Below are positions 28,023 through 36,883 of a DNA stretch of 64,000 nucleotides, one piece after another. Positions within the stretch are counted from its first letter, which is position 1. The number at the start of each line of letters is the position of its first letter. This stretch comes from Allobosea sp. Tri-44. Lineage in GTDB: Bacteria; Pseudomonadota; Alphaproteobacteria; Rhizobiales; Beijerinckiaceae. The notes below the pieces were generated by a model that did not search any database, had not been told where the DNA came from, and was given only the letters and a program-made list of their open reading frames with translations. Position numbers and translations under genes: made by a program. The DNA lies in assembly GCF_004123845.1 (NCBI RefSeq), contig NZ_NBDP01000030.1:310001-374000 (forward strand). Direction: 5' to 3'.

Positions 28023-28054
28023 CGCCCCGCAACGGCTTCGCGATCTAAACGCGA

Positions 28055-28165
28055 GTCGTCCCGGGCGACCGCAGGGAGACACGGGACCCATTCCGGAACC
28101 GCACCGAGAAGTGTTCCGGAATGGATCCCGGATCAGCCCCGCTTCGCGGCTTGTCCGGGATGACC
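28055..28165. repeat. interspersed palindromic repeat, copy 2
   Basis: A 111-bp sequence with paired arms attccgga/tccggaat (around 28090 and 28115) and a second stem, atcccgga/tccgggat, around cagccccgcttcgcggcttg. It begins gtcgtcccggg and ends tccgggatgac. The ...ccgcttcgcgg... loop and the ccggga-atgac type ending are shared with copy 1. It lies between two convergent genes, where it may also terminate transcription. Confidence 0.75.
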
Positions 28166-28190
28166 AATGTCGAAAGCCGCAGCAGATCGC

Positions 28191-29033
28191 TCAATTCCGC
28201 AGCACCAGACACGCACCGCCCGCCTGCCGCAGGCGATTGCAGCTCATCGTCGCCTCGCGCAGGCTCTGTGCCGGCAACCTGACCCGGTAGAAGCGGCCCC
28301 TGCCCCGTCCCGCCACGGCCGATCCCAGGATCATGGTCGGCTTGCCTGAGAGCAGCGAGGCGAAGCGTGCGGCGACGCGCTGATAGGAGGCGATGGCGCG
28401 CGCCTTCGAGGTATTGCCCGCAAGCTGCACCCCGAACGGTCCATACGCGCCCTCGACCAGCACGGCCGGCGTGGTGATGCGGATCGAAGCGACGGTGGCG
28501 AGGCAATCTGTCTCCTCCCGCGTCGCCGGCGGCGGAAGCTCGCCCGCGCCCAGCCGCCATTCCTCGACCGGGCGGCCAGTGATGAAGCGGACATAGGCCT
28601 GCGTTTCATAGGGCAGCATGCCGCCACGCTCGACCCAGCGCGCGACGCGGTTCGGCCCGCCATTATAGGCCGCGGCGGCGAGGCCGAGATTGCCGAACTG
28701 GTTCTTCAAGGCTGCAAGGAAGGCGGCCGAATGCGGGATCGCCGCCTCGGGATCGAACGGATCGGCGAGGCCGCGCTCATTCGCCGTCCCCGGCATGAAC
28801 TGGGCAATGCCCTGTGCCCCGGCCGGGCTGACGACATGCGGCCGGAAGCTGCTTTCGCGCCAGATCAGCCGGGTGAGGAAGGCGACCGGCAGATCGTGGG
28901 TCTTCGCTGCACCTTCGATCAATCGGCAGATGGTCTGCGCCACGCTCTCGGTCTGTGGCTCCGCGCAAGCCGGACCGACCGAGAGCATGGCGGCGAGCGC
29001 CGCGACGACGATGCGGCGCCGCCCTGCCCTCAC
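28191..29033 (-). CDS. periplasmic lytic murein transglycosylase (SLT family)
   Basis: A 280-residue protein. It starts at GTG 29033, overlapping the stop of the preceding gene (GTGA), which gives a signal peptide RRRIVVAALAAMLSVGPACA. The SLT domain has the catalytic Glu in IWRESSFRP, then AQGIAQFMPGTANERGL and AAAAYNGGPNRVARW. It cleaves peptidoglycan glycan strands. The C-terminal 110 residues contain a SPOR-like GVQLAGNTSKARAIASYQRV segment, perhaps binding denuded peptidoglycan (inference). Confidence 0.92.
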   Translation of the reverse strand: MRAGRRRIVVAALAAMLSVGPACAEPQTESVAQTICRLIEGAAKTHDLPVAFLTRLIWRESSFRPHVVSPAGAQGIAQFMPGTANERGLADPFDPEAAIPHSAAFLAALKNQFGNLGLAAAAYNGGPNRVARWVERGGMLPYETQAYVRFITGRPVEEWRLGAGELPPPATREETDCLATVASIRITTPAVLVEGAYGPFGVQLAGNTSKARAIASYQRVAARFASLLSGKPTMILGSAVAGRGRGRFYRVRLPAQSLREATMSCNRLRQAGGACLVLRN

Positions 29034-30313
29034 GCGGCTTCGAGCGCCTGGGCGAGATCGGAGATCAGATCCTCGATGTTCTCGATGCCGACCGAGATGC
29101 GGATCAGCGCATCGGTGAGGCCGATCTCCTCGCGCAACTCGCGGGCGACGCCAGAATGGGTCATCGCGGCGGGGTGCGAGACCAGCGTCTCGGTACCGCC
29201 GAGGCTGACCGCGAGCTTCATGATCTGGAGGTTGTCCAGCACGGCGAAGGCTTCCTTCTCGCCACCCTTGACGTCGAAAGCGAAGGTCGAGCCGGGGGCG
29301 CTGCACTGGCGATCGAAGACCGGCTTGCGCGGGTCGCCATCCTGGAGATTGCCGAGATAGTGCACCTTGGCGATCTTCGGGTGAGCGGCGAGATAGTCGG
29401 CGACCTTGCGGCCGTTCTCGTTCGAGCGGCTCATGCGGATGTCCAGCGTTTCGAGCGAGCGCATCAACATCCAGCAGGAGTTCGGATCGAGCTGCGTGCC
29501 GAGCGAGCCACGCCAGGCCTTGACCTGCCGCACCAGCTTTTCCGAGCCGCTGATCGAGCCGCCGACGAGATCGCTATGACCGCCGACATATTTGGTCAGC
29601 GACAGCAGGCTGAGATCGGCGCCGTGCTTCAGCGGCTTCTGGAACATCGGCCCCAGCATGGTGTTGTCGACGACTACCGGAGGGCGATGGCCCTGCGACT
29701 TTTCCAGTTCGTCGGCGATCGCGGCGCAGGCGGCGAGATCGACCAGACCGTTGGTCGGGTTGGCCGGCGTCTCGACCAGGATCATCGCGACCCGGCCCTT
29801 GGCGGCGGCGGCCTCGGCGACCGCCCGCATCTGGGCGATGTCGATGCCGTCGGTGAAGCCGAAGGGCGTGACGCCGAAGGCACCCATCTGGTTCTTCAGC
29901 AATGTCTCAGTGCCGCCATAGAGCGGGCGGCTGTGGATGATGGTGTCGCCCGGCCGCAGGAATGCGAAGCAGGTCGTCGCGATCGCCGCCATGCCGCTGG
30001 CGAAGACGGCGCACTTCTCGGCCTCGTCCCAGATCGCCAGGCGATCCTCGAGGATCTCCATGTTGGGATGGTTGAAGCGCGAATAGACCAGCCCCGACTT
30101 CTCGCCCGGCTTGAGCTGGCGGCGCCCCGCGGTGAGGTCGAAGAAGTCCTTGCCCTGCTGGGCGTTCTCGAAAACGAAGGTTGAGGTCAGGAAGACCGGC
30201 GGCTTGAGCGACCCTTCCGACATGGCGGGGGAATAACCGAAGCCCATCATCAGGGTCTCGGGGTGGAGCCGGCGATTGGCAATCCGGTCCTTGTGGTAGT
30301 TGTCGTCGCTCAT
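29030..30313 (-). CDS. cystathionine gamma-synthase/lyase family PLP enzyme, possibly methionine gamma-lyase
   Basis: A 427-residue enzyme starting MSDDNYHKDRIANRRLHPET behind AGGAGG. Cys/Met metabolism PLP signature: SLTKYVGGHSD with Lys241 as Schiff base, VDNTMLGPMFQKPLKHGAD ahead of it, and YSRFNHPN plus FASGMAA further upstream. The exact substrate (cystathionine, homoserine ester, homocysteine or methionine) is not decided by the sequence. A divergent Lrp-family gene 138 bp away is a common partner of methionine gamma-lyases, which favours catabolism. It overlaps the downstream transglycosylase by 4 bp. Confidence 0.9.
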   Translation of the reverse strand: MSDDNYHKDRIANRRLHPETLMMGFGYSPAMSEGSLKPPVFLTSTFVFENAQQGKDFFDLTAGRRQLKPGEKSGLVYSRFNHPNMEILEDRLAIWDEAEKCAVFASGMAAIATTCFAFLRPGDTIIHSRPLYGGTETLLKNQMGAFGVTPFGFTDGIDIAQMRAVAEAAAAKGRVAMILVETPANPTNGLVDLAACAAIADELEKSQGHRPPVVVDNTMLGPMFQKPLKHGADLSLLSLTKYVGGHSDLVGGSISGSEKLVRQVKAWRGSLGTQLDPNSCWMLMRSLETLDIRMSRSNENGRKVADYLAAHPKIAKVHYLGNLQDGDPRKPVFDRQCSAPGSTFAFDVKGGEKEAFAVLDNLQIMKLAVSLGGTETLVSHPAAMTHSGVARELREEIGLTDALIRISVGIENIEDLISDLAQALEAA

Positions 30314-30451
30314 GATTGCCTCCTCGCCGACCAGCACGGCCTTGCGACGCGAGCCTAGGACGATCCTAAGGCCATTGCATGAACGATCACCCGTGCTCTA
30401 GAGCAAGTTTTTGCAGCTTCCTGCTCGATTGAAAGCCCGGAGGAGCAGATC

Positions 30452-30910
30452 ATGCTCGATACGATCGACCGCCGCATGCTGGCATTGCTGCAGGAGGATG
30501 GCCGCATCACCAATCAGGACCTGTCCGAGAAGGTCGGCCTGTCGCCGACGCCCTGCCTGCGCCGACTGAAGCGGCTGGAGGAAACCGGCGTCATCAGGAG
30601 CTATTCGGCGATCGTCGACCCGAAAGCCTATGGCTTGCCCTTCAGCGTCTTCGTCTCGGTGCGGCTCAGCCAGCAAAACCAGGAGCACATCGCCGAGTTC
30701 GAGAAGGCGATCGAAAACTGGCCCGAAGTAGCGGAATGCTACCTGATGACCGGCAGCCAGGACTATCTGCTGCGCGTGCTGACCGACGGCATCGAGGGCT
30801 ATGAGCGCTTCCTGAAGCAGAAGATGACGCGGCTGAAATGCGTCCAGTCGGTCGAATCCAACTTCGCGCTGGCGACGATCAAGAAGCGCGTCGGCCTGCC
30901 GCCGCTGTAA
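30452..30910 (+). CDS. Lrp/AsnC family transcriptional regulator
   Basis: A 152-residue regulator. N-terminal winged helix-turn-helix: LDTIDRRMLALLQEDGRITNQDLSEKVGLSPTPCLRRLKRLEETG. C-terminal RAM ligand-binding domain: AECYLMTGSQDYLLRVLTDGIEGYERF. It is divergent from the PLP enzyme gene and most likely controls it in response to an amino acid. A GGAGGAGC-like ribosome binding site precedes the ATG. Confidence 0.95.
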   Translation: MLDTIDRRMLALLQEDGRITNQDLSEKVGLSPTPCLRRLKRLEETGVIRSYSAIVDPKAYGLPFSVFVSVRLSQQNQEHIAEFEKAIENWPEVAECYLMTGSQDYLLRVLTDGIEGYERFLKQKMTRLKCVQSVESNFALATIKKRVGLPPL

Positions 30911-31059
30911 CCCGGCCACCCGCGCAAGGAACGCACCGCCCCCAACATGCCGGCACGGCAAGGCTGCCATGTGGCTGCTAGCAGTGCCCGCCGAGCAGCC
31001 TGCTCCTAAGCTCCCCCGGCAAGGCCTGTCGCCAAAGACGGGCCGCACGGAGGAACACC

Positions 31060-33492
31060 ATGAGCAGAGCACTTCGCGCCGGCGGCGCAGCGTCGCTGTT
31101 TGCCATTGCCACCGTCCTGATCCCCGCATCCCTGCCCGCACGGGCCGAGCTTTCGAGCGCAGTCAAGCGCTCGGAGCAGGCCGTCGCCGGGTTGCAGGGG
31201 CCAGCGGAGCTCATCCTCGATCAGTGGGGCGTGGCGCACATCTACGCAGCCTCCACCCGCGACGCGCTGTTCCTGCAGGGCTACAATGCGGCGCGCGACC
31301 GGCTCTGGCAGATCGATCTCTGGCGCAAGCGCGGCCTTGGGCTCCTCGCGAAGGATTTCGGCCCGTCCTATGTCGCGCAGGACCGCGCCGCCCGGCTCTT
31401 CCTCTATCGCGGCGAGATGGACAAGGAATGGGCCGCCTATGGCCCCGATGCGAAGGCCTATACCGACGCCTTCGTCGCCGGAATCAATGCGCGTGTCGAT
31501 GAGGTGCGGGCGGGCAAGCAGTCACTACCGCTCGATTTCCGCGTCTCCGGCACCTTGCCGGATCGCTGGAGCGCCGAGGACGTGGTGCGCATCCGTAGCC
31601 ATGGCCTGACTCGCAACGTGATGTCCGAGGTCGTGCGCGCCCGTGTCGCCTGCGCCGCCGGGATCGAGGCCGATCGCTTCCGGCGCGTGCTGGAGCCGAG
31701 CGTGAAGACCAAGGTGCCGGACGGGCTCGACCCCTGCGCGATCAAGCCTGACATCCTCGACGACTACAATCTCGCGACCCGTGACGTCACCTTCGCCGCC
31801 CCAGGCGAGAAGCGCGCCGCGCTCGACCGCGACGCCATCTTCGCCGCAGCCGGCGACAGCATCTCGACCATCGGCTCAAACAATTGGACGATAGCCGCGA
31901 GCCGCACCGCGACCGGCCGCCCGATCCTCGCCAACGATCCCCACCGCGCCCATGGCGTGCCGTCGCTGCGCTATGTCGTGCATCTCAATGCGCCGGGCCT
32001 GTCGGTGATCGGTGGCGGCGAGCCCGCCTTGCCGGGCATCTCGATCGGTCACAACGGCGAGATCGCCTTCGGGCTGACAATCTTCGCGATCGATCAGGAG
32101 GACCTCTACGTCTACGAGACCAACCCGGCCAACCCGAACCAGTATCGCTATAGCGGCGGCTGGGAGGAGATGCGCTCCGTCAACGACACCATAGAGGTCA
32201 AGGGCGAGGCGCCGCGCCAGGTCGAACTCAAATTCACCCGCCACGGCCCAATCATGAAGACAGAGCCGGACGAGAAGCGCGCCTTCGCGATCCGCACCGT
32301 CTGGTTCGAGCCGGGAACCTCGGCCTATTTCAACTCGGCGGAATACATGACGGCGAAGGACTGGGCCGGCTTCAAGAAGGCGATGGCGGAATGGGGGGCG
32401 CCGTCCGAAAACCAGGTCTACGCCGACAACAAGGGCAATATCGGCTGGATCGTCGGCGGGCGCGCGCCGCAGCGGCCGAACCATGACGGCCTGATGCCGG
32501 TGCCCGGCGATGGCCGCTATGAATGGACCGGTTTCATGAAGGCCGGCGAATTGCCCGAGGTCTACAATCCGACCGAGGGCTTCTTCGCCACCGCCAACGA
32601 GATGAACATCCCGAAGGATCACCCACTTCTCGCCAAGCGCATCGGCTTCGAATGGTCCGATCCCTCCCGGATCAACCGGATCAAGGCCGTGCTCGGCACG
32701 AAAAACAAGGTGACGCTGGCGGATGCAATGGCCCTGCAGAACGACGACAGCTCGGACAACGGCCGCAAGCTAGCCGCGCTGCTGGCGCCGCTGTCCTCGG
32801 ACGATCCAACCACCGCCGAGGGCCTGAAACTGATCAAGGGCTGGAATCACGAGACGGCTGTCGACAGCGCCGCCGCTGCATTGTCCGAGGTCTGGATGAG
32901 CAAGCATCTCGGCCGCGCGCTGACGGCGAAGGCCGTGCCGGAAAAGGCACGCGGCGTGATCGGCCCACTCGATGTGGCGGCGGTCGTCGCCTATCTGCAA
33001 TCCCCCGACAGTGCTCTCGGCGCCGACTCGAAGGCAGCGCGCGATGCGCTGCTGCTCGAGACGCTGAAAGCGGCGATGGAGGAGTTGCGCCAAGCGCTAG
33101 GCCCAGACGTTGCGAGCTGGAATTGGGGCAAGATCCACCACGCCCAGTTCGACCATGCACTCTCGCCCCTCGCCGGCGGCCCAGACCGCGCTCAGCTCAA
33201 TGTCGGCCGGCTCGCCATGGGCGGCTCGGCCTTCAGCCCGCGCGCGGCCTCCTATCGGACCTCCGACTTCAGGGTCACGGCCGGCGCCTCGTTCCGCATG
33301 GTGCTGGATGTCGGCAAGTGGGACGAGAGCCGCTTCATTAATACGCCCGGGCAATCGGGGGACACCTACAGCCCGCATTATCGCGATCTCGCGCCGCTCT
33401 GGGCCGCCGGCGACTATGCGCCGCTGCTCTATTCGCGAGAGGCGATCGAGAAGGCGGCGCGTTCCGTCATCGCGCTCAAGCCGGCTGGCTGA
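31060..33492 (+). CDS. penicillin acylase family N-terminal nucleophile amidase, periplasmic
   Basis: An 810-residue precursor with a signal peptide (LFAIATVLIPASLPARA, ends near residue 29). The alpha-chain part is QGPAELILDQWGVAHIYAAS and FLQGYNAARDRLWQIDLWRKR. The spacer ends before Ser273 in TIGSNNWTIA, the expected autocatalytic cleavage site and nucleophile. The oxyanion Asn and GRPILANDPHRAHGVPS follow. The beta chain ends with GQSGDTYSPHYRDLAPLWAAGDY, typical of the family. Possible substrates include beta-lactams, acyl-homoserine lactones and other acylamides. Monocistronic. Confidence 0.94.
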   Translation: MSRALRAGGAASLFAIATVLIPASLPARAELSSAVKRSEQAVAGLQGPAELILDQWGVAHIYAASTRDALFLQGYNAARDRLWQIDLWRKRGLGLLAKDFGPSYVAQDRAARLFLYRGEMDKEWAAYGPDAKAYTDAFVAGINARVDEVRAGKQSLPLDFRVSGTLPDRWSAEDVVRIRSHGLTRNVMSEVVRARVACAAGIEADRFRRVLEPSVKTKVPDGLDPCAIKPDILDDYNLATRDVTFAAPGEKRAALDRDAIFAAAGDSISTIGSNNWTIAASRTATGRPILANDPHRAHGVPSLRYVVHLNAPGLSVIGGGEPALPGISIGHNGEIAFGLTIFAIDQEDLYVYETNPANPNQYRYSGGWEEMRSVNDTIEVKGEAPRQVELKFTRHGPIMKTEPDEKRAFAIRTVWFEPGTSAYFNSAEYMTAKDWAGFKKAMAEWGAPSENQVYADNKGNIGWIVGGRAPQRPNHDGLMPVPGDGRYEWTGFMKAGELPEVYNPTEGFFATANEMNIPKDHPLLAKRIGFEWSDPSRINRIKAVLGTKNKVTLADAMALQNDDSSDNGRKLAALLAPLSSDDPTTAEGLKLIKGWNHETAVDSAAAALSEVWMSKHLGRALTAKAVPEKARGVIGPLDVAAVVAYLQSPDSALGADSKAARDALLLETLKAAMEELRQALGPDVASWNWGKIHHAQFDHALSPLAGGPDRAQLNVGRLAMGGSAFSPRAASYRTSDFRVTAGASFRMVLDVGKWDESRFINTPGQSGDTYSPHYRDLAPLWAAGDYAPLLYSREAIEKAARSVIALKPAG

Positions 33493-33528
33493 TCGGGATA
33501 GGCCGACCCGGGGGCTCCGGCCTCCGGG

Positions 33529-34530
33529 TCAGGATTGCGACCGGTCAATCGCGCGGCGCACGACCTGCGTCACTTCGCTGTTCGACAGGAAGAGGTCGTG
33601 GCGCAGCAGGCTCCAGCCGCGGCCGGCCGTATCGGCAACGCGCACGCCGAGCTGCTCCAGCCGCTCGCGGTCGGCGGCGCCGGCGCGGGCGACGCCGCCG
33701 GCGATGCGCGAGGAGACCGCGAGCGCCTTGTCGCCGGGATCGATGATCACGGTCATCCGCCGGGCGATCGAGCCGAGCCTGGGCACGGTCTGCTCGAAGG
33801 CATCGATGTCGACATCGGGCGAAGCCAGGACGACGGCGCCGATCCGATCCGACAACCCTTCGAAATCGCGCAGCTCGCGCAGGCCTTCCAGCGTCAGGAA
33901 GCTGCCCATCGAATGCGCGACGATGTTGATCCGCCCGATGGTCGGATTGGCGACCAGCGCCTTCAGGGTCTGGACGAAGCCGTCGCGCGACCAGAGCGCG
34001 CTCTCGCGGTCATAGGCATAGGCGAGCAAACCACCGCCGGACGGCCAGGTGAAGAGAGCAGTCCGCCCTTCGAAAGCCAGCGCATGCGAGAGCTGACCGG
34101 CGCTGCGCGCGGCCGTTTCGAAGGTCTCGTTGAAACCGTGGACATAGAGCAGCACGTCGCGGCCAGTCGCGGAATCGGCAAAGGTCCGGGCGGCATCGCT
34201 TGCGCTGCGCCTGGTCACGCCGAGCACGGCCCAGTCGCCACTAACGACGGAGCTCACCTGCGCAGCGACACCACGGCCCGGCGCCGACAGCCTGACCTCG
34301 GCGAAGGTCAGCCCGCTGCCGCGATCCGAGCCGAAATAGGGTGCGCGATCGCCCATCGGCTTGCGCGTCGTCGCGACGAGCAGCTGCGGCTCCTTGCCGA
34401 AGCTGGATGAATCCGCCGGCCCGACGAACGGCGAGATCGACGCCTCGCTCTGGCCGCAGCCAGCCAACCCAAGCCCGAGGAGGGCGACGAAGGAGCGGCG
34501 TGAAACGGCATGTCGCGAAGGCGAGATCAC
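33529..34530 (-). CDS. lipoprotein alpha/beta hydrolase (DUF900), copy 1
   Basis: A 333-residue protein with a lipobox LGLGLAGC at about residues 18-25, preceded by RRSF. The hydrolase core has VLLYVHGFNETFETAARSAGQL, FTWPSGGGLLAYAYDRESA and the nucleophile Ser in NIVAHSMGSFLTLEGLREL. DUF900 proteins are esterase-like with no assigned substrate. Likely anchored on the periplasmic side. The second copy lies 81 bp upstream on the same strand and shares domain order, giving a tandem duplication. Confidence 0.92.
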   Translation of the reverse strand: MISPSRHAVSRRSFVALLGLGLAGCGQSEASISPFVGPADSSSFGKEPQLLVATTRKPMGDRAPYFGSDRGSGLTFAEVRLSAPGRGVAAQVSSVVSGDWAVLGVTRRSASDAARTFADSATGRDVLLYVHGFNETFETAARSAGQLSHALAFEGRTALFTWPSGGGLLAYAYDRESALWSRDGFVQTLKALVANPTIGRINIVAHSMGSFLTLEGLRELRDFEGLSDRIGAVVLASPDVDIDAFEQTVPRLGSIARRMTVIIDPGDKALAVSSRIAGGVARAGAADRERLEQLGVRVADTAGRGWSLLRHDLFLSNSEVTQVVRRAIDRSQS

Positions 34531-34611
34531 TGGCGATGTCCAAGAATGGGGATGCGGACCTTCTGGCCGCGAAACCCTTAAGGCCAGACCAACGCGGCCA
34601 GAATTGGGCAG

Positions 34612-35736
34612 TTATTTGTCACGGTCGACGAAAGACGGCGAAGCTTTGGAGTCGAGACCGAGCATGCCGCCGCCCGTTCCGCCATCGAGTCCGTCGGCGC
34701 CGAGCCGCTTTCCGATCATCTGGACGATGCGCGGCGTGGTCGCGAACTTGCCGTGGTTGTACTCGTCGTTGGCGCGATCACCCGACAGATCAATGATCGT
34801 CGCCCCGGCTTTGCGCAGATCGGCGACGACCTCGGTATCCTTGTCCGAGATCGAGCCCAGCCGTGTCTTGTCGCCGGCGATGCGGCGGGAGAAGTCGAGC
34901 GCCTTGTCGTCCGAGGAGACGAAGACGGTGACCGGCCGTTTGATCGCGGCAAGCTGGGTCTTGAAGACGTCGAGGTCGATGTCGGGCGCCGCCAGCATGA
35001 CATTGCGCAGCTTGCCGCCAAAGCTGCCATCGCCGCGGATCGCCGCTTGGCGCAGCGTCTCGACCGTCAGCAGCGTTCCCATCGAATGCGCAAGGATATC
35101 GAAACGGTTGGCGCCGAGGTCGCGAGCGATCACGCGCAGGCCAGTCTCAAGGGAATCCCGGGAGAAATCGGCGCTATCGCGATCGTAGGGATAGGCGAGG
35201 AGCTGCGCCCGCGACGGCCAGGTGAACAGCACCGGCACGCCCTTGAAGCCGGAATCGGTGACGATCTGGGCGAAGCGGAAGGCGGCGTCGGCGAAATTCG
35301 TGTTGAAGCCGTGGACGAAGACGAGCACCTCGCGATCGGCTTGCGGCCGTTGTCCGACTGCCGCTTTTACCTCTTTCAGCATCTCCGGCTCGGAGAGGAG
35401 TTTGACGCCGCCGACGGTGAAATGGCTGGCCGGATCGCCCGCGCTCGTGACGCTGCCCGGGAGTTCGAGCTGGCCGACCTGGTGATTGCGCGGCACGTTG
35501 ATGTCGAGCCGCGCAAAGGCGACTGCCGGACTGCGCTCGCCGCTGAAATATTCCGGCTGCTTGGTCGAGGCGCGTGAGGTCGCGACGAAGATGCTGACCG
35601 TGCCGGAGGTGTCATTTGGTTTGGCCGCCGAGACGACCAGCACACGCGGCGGGCCACCGCAAGCGGCGAGCACCAGCGACAACAGCGAGATGAGAACGAA
35701 AGACCGCAAACCGGACACGCGACACGCTCTCCGCAA
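34612..35736 (-). CDS. lipoprotein alpha/beta hydrolase (DUF900), copy 2
   Basis: A 374-residue paralogue of the downstream gene. Lipobox SLVLAAC at about residues 20-26. Core motifs [42 protein letters not shown] and [31 protein letters not shown] and [15 protein letters not shown] match equivalent positions in copy 1. It has a longer Gly-rich C-terminus ([14 protein letters not shown]). Both are probably transcribed together from the region near 35740-35845, divergent from meaB. Confidence 0.92.
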   Translation of the reverse strand: MRRACRVSGLRSFVLISLLSLVLAACGGPPRVLVVSAAKPNDTSGTVSIFVATSRASTKQPEYFSGERSPAVAFARLDINVPRNHQVGQLELPGSVTSAGDPASHFTVGGVKLLSEPEMLKEVKAAVGQRPQADREVLVFVHGFNTNFADAAFRFAQIVTDSGFKGVPVLFTWPSRAQLLAYPYDRDSADFSRDSLETGLRVIARDLGANRFDILAHSMGTLLTVETLRQAAIRGDGSFGGKLRNVMLAAPDIDLDVFKTQLAAIKRPVTVFVSSDDKALDFSRRIAGDKTRLGSISDKDTEVVADLRKAGATIIDLSGDRANDEYNHGKFATTPRIVQMIGKRLGADGLDGGTGGGMLGLDSKASPSFVDRDK

Positions 35737-35845
35737 CCCGAGAAACTCGTCTCACCGTCCCCACCGCTTGGCAAGAGCGGGGATGACACGGTTGCCTCCA
35801 AAAGCCCCGCTTCCGCTGCAAGCACTCTCTTGCTACCAGCGGAGC

Positions 35846-36820
35846 ATGGTCGACCTCTCAGCGCTCGGCAATGCGATTCTGGCGGGCGAGCGCGCGGCGC
35901 TGGCGCGGGCGATCACGCTCGCGGAGAGCCGGCGCGCCGACCATCGCGAGCAGGCGCAGGTCCTGCTCTCCCGCCTGCTCCCGCATACCGGCAAGGCGAT
36001 CCGGGTCGGCATCACCGGCGTGCCCGGCGTCGGCAAATCGACCACGATCGACGCGCTCGGCAGCTATCTGACGAGCCAGGGCCACAAGGTCGCGGTGCTC
36101 GCGGTCGACCCGTCCTCGACGCGCAGCGGAGGCTCGATCCTCGGCGACAAGACGCGGATGGCGCAGCTGGCCGTCGACCCGAACGCTTATATCCGGCCCT
36201 CGCCCTCCTCCGGCACGTTGGGGGGCGTCGCGGCCAAGACGCGCGAGACCATGCTGCTCTGCGAAGCCGCAGGCTTCGATGTGATCCTGGTCGAGACCGT
36301 CGGCGTCGGTCAGTCGGAGACGGCCGTCGCCGATCTCACCGACTTCTTCCTGGTGCTGATGCTGCCCAATGCTGGTGACGAGTTACAGGGCATCAAGAAG
36401 GGCATCATCGAGCTCGCCGACATGCTCGCGGTCAACAAGGCCGACGGTGAGGGCGCGACCGCGGCGCGTGCTGCGGCTGCGCAATACAAGGCGGCACTGC
36501 ACATCCTCGCGCCGACTTCGTCGCTGTGGTCGACCCCGGTGGTGACGATCTCGGGCCTGACCGGCGCCGGTCTCGACGCGCTCTGGGCCAAGATCGAGGA
36601 GCACCGCGCCCGCTTCGAGGCGAAGGGGCTGATCGCCGAGAAGCGCCGGCGGCAGGACGTCAAATGGATCTGGGCGATGGTGCAGGACCGGCTGCAGGCC
36701 AAGCTCCGGCACGATCCGGCGCTGAAGGCGCGCACACCCAAGCTCGAAGCGGCCGTCGCCGCCGGCGAGATGGCGCCGACCGCAGCCGCCGACGAGATCG
36801 CCAGGGCGCTCGGCCTGTAA
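35846..36820 (+). CDS. meaB: methylmalonyl-CoA mutase-associated GTPase MeaB
   Basis: A 324-residue G3E-family GTPase (ArgK/MeaB). Walker [10 protein letters not shown] near residue 59, switch [31 protein letters not shown] and the guanine-specificity NKADG. The C-terminal helix pair (about 250-320) forms the dimer arm. It protects methylmalonyl-CoA mutase and gates adenosylcobalamin loading. The ATG at 35846 gives the usual length; a longer upstream frame to 35486 lacks similarity. It is 13 kb from mutB. Confidence 0.96.
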   Translation: MVDLSALGNAILAGERAALARAITLAESRRADHREQAQVLLSRLLPHTGKAIRVGITGVPGVGKSTTIDALGSYLTSQGHKVAVLAVDPSSTRSGGSILGDKTRMAQLAVDPNAYIRPSPSSGTLGGVAAKTRETMLLCEAAGFDVILVETVGVGQSETAVADLTDFFLVLMLPNAGDELQGIKKGIIELADMLAVNKADGEGATAARAAAAQYKAALHILAPTSSLWSTPVVTISGLTGAGLDALWAKIEEHRARFEAKGLIAEKRRRQDVKWIWAMVQDRLQAKLRHDPALKARTPKLEAAVAAGEMAPTAAADEIARALGL

Positions 36821-36883
36821 CCGGGCAGCGAGCCCGATCGCCGGCACGCCTCTTGAAGCTTTGCGGTCATAATGGAGGCTCCG

